A DNA stretch of 64,000 bases, taken from NCBI GenBank assembly GCA_018241225.1, contig JAFEEG010000008.1:1-64000 (forward strand), written 5' to 3'. The notes beneath the pieces are model-generated. The model was not told the DNA's origin. It made no database searches and saw nothing but the letters and a program-made list of their open reading frames with translations. This document shows positions 63,237-64,000 of the stretch, in pieces; position 1 is the first letter of the stretch; each line of letters opens with the position of its first letter. Source of the DNA: Pseudomonadota bacterium (lineage in GTDB: Bacteria > Pseudomonadota > Gammaproteobacteria > Burkholderiales > Burkholderiaceae_C). A program made the position numbers and the translations under genes.

Positions 63237-64000
63237 GAGGAACTCGAAATCCGGGCGCCCGACTGGGCAGCGTGAAGATAGGCCAGCCGCATGGCCGCCA
63301 GCATGCCCACCAGCGAGCAGGCCATGGTTGCGACCCAGGTCCACTGCCAGCCTCCGGCACGCATCGCCAGCCAAGCCACCGCTGGCGGCGCAAAGAACTG
63401 TCCGAGCGAAGACGCTTGCTGCATCAACCCTACCGTGGTCGAGACGGTTGAAGAGGACGGCGCCAGCCGCACCGCCAGCATGAACAAGGTGGCCGGCACC
63501 ATGCCGCCGCCCAGCGAAAACAGGCAGACGCAAGCGTAGCGCACCGGCGCCGGCAAGGACCAGGCGTCGGCCCCATGCCCCCATTGGGCGAAGGCAGCCA
63601 CGCTGCCCAGCAGCATCACCGCATAGCCCCATCGCAAGAGACGCCCGGGCGAAACGCCGGCCTGGAGCAAGCGCCCGCCCGCCAGGTTTCCGACGATGTT
63701 GGTAGCAGCCGCGGCCGAGCTGAGTACGCCGGTCCATCCGGCCGCGATACCTGCGTCCGCATAGATGGCCGGCAGGAATCCGATGACCGCCATCCACTGC
63801 GCCGAGTAGACGGCAAATGCCAGGCCGAGCAAGCGCGGGCCAGGGGCGCCCAGCGTGTTCGACAGGCGCTCGCGCCAGTCGGGCGCAGCACTCTTGCCGG
63901 GCCGCCTGCGCGCGTCGGCCGGCACGATGAGCCAGACCCAGGCCGCAGCCGCTGCGGAGATGGCGGACATCAGCCACCACCAGCCGGACCAGTCGAAGCG
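63233..64000 (-). CDS. MFS transporter, N-terminus beyond window edge
   Basis: At least 256 residues, in frame to the window edge; reading at the edge FDWSGWWWLMSA suggests an earlier membrane segment, so the true start lies outside. Features FAVYSAQWMAVIGFLPAIYADAG and LGGGMVPATLFMLAVRLAPSSSTVSTTVGLMQQASSLGQFFAPPAVAWLA fit the second half of an MFS carrier of the CynX/NimT type. Substrate unknown. It overlaps the DUF1415 gene by four bases. Confidence 0.85.
   Translation of the reverse strand, partial: RFDWSGWWWLMSAISAAAAAWVWLIVPADARRRPGKSAAPDWRERLSNTLGAPGPRLLGLAFAVYSAQWMAVIGFLPAIYADAGIAAGWTGVLSSAAAATNIVGNLAGGRLLQAGVSPGRLLRWGYAVMLLGSVAAFAQWGHGADAWSLPAPVRYACVCLFSLGGGMVPATLFMLAVRLAPSSSTVSTTVGLMQQASSLGQFFAPPAVAWLAMRAGGWQWTWVATMACSLVGMLAAMRLAYLHAAQSGARISSSS

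Overview
The window is ordinary, GC-rich chromosome of a betaproteobacterium in the order Burkholderiales, most likely family Comamonadaceae (a Variovorax/Acidovorax-like organism). The basis is the gene order pilB-pilC-pilD-coaE-zapD-yacG, petABC-sspA-sspB, the mla-bolA-murA-his-hinT-tatABC chain and gltBD, together with the protein sequences themselves. I cannot fix the genus without a database search.

Layout. 1-1220: tail of an unknown gene, a small DUF4124-type exported protein, tRNA-Lys and its terminator. 1221-6802 (+): type IV pilus assembly ATPase, inner-membrane platform and prepilin peptidase, followed by CoA biosynthesis (coaE), the FtsZ cross-linker zapD and the gyrase inhibitor yacG. 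6815-12231 (-): mutT, a DUF815 ATPase, argJ and secA. 12405-16403 (+): a dciA-like gene, a MarR-regulated multidrug efflux pair and a ClsC-like lipoprotein phospholipase D. 16410-19236: a divergent pair, a three-domain cysteine desulfurase / ETHE1-like persulfide dioxygenase / rhodanese fusion facing a DecR/CyuR-like Lrp regulator. 19263-24716: accessory genes, comprising a LuxR-type solo regulator, a DUF5996 protein, a PliG-like exported protein, a MauG/cytochrome c peroxidase-like lipoprotein with one damaged heme motif, and a frameshifted phosphoesterase. 24954-29245 (-): tRNA-Thr, sspB, sspA and the cytochrome bc1 operon. 29419-34404: mscL, pdxA, a Nif3-like protein, an MHS-type MFS transporter and an HtrA protease. 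34439-54507: a long, mostly minus-strand chain in which mlaFEDACB lead into a YadGH-like ABC exporter, bolA, murA and hisGD-x-CBHA; after a 4-5 kb interruption (dicarboxylate symporter plus orphan solute-binding protein, both +, and a mutarotase) it continues with hisFIE, a small membrane protein, hinT and tatABC. 54610-60870 (-): gltBD. 60871-64000 (-): a REP-type inverted repeat, a RAYT transposase, a methyltransferase, a DUF1415 protein and an MFS transporter cut by the window edge.

How it fits together. Most genes are housekeeping: histidine synthesis, glutamate synthesis, outer-membrane lipid asymmetry, respiration, and Sec and Tat export. The most distinctive unit is the cysteine-sulfur module at 16410-19236. 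One polypeptide appears able to pull sulfur from cysteine as persulfide, oxidise it and transfer it, and it faces a regulator closely resembling the cysteine-responsive DecR/CyuR, across an 85-bp intergenic stretch carrying several overlapping inverted repeats. Two adjacent accessory genes (21966-24716) both show damage, suggesting decay. No CRISPR array, prophage, integrase or conjugation gene was seen.
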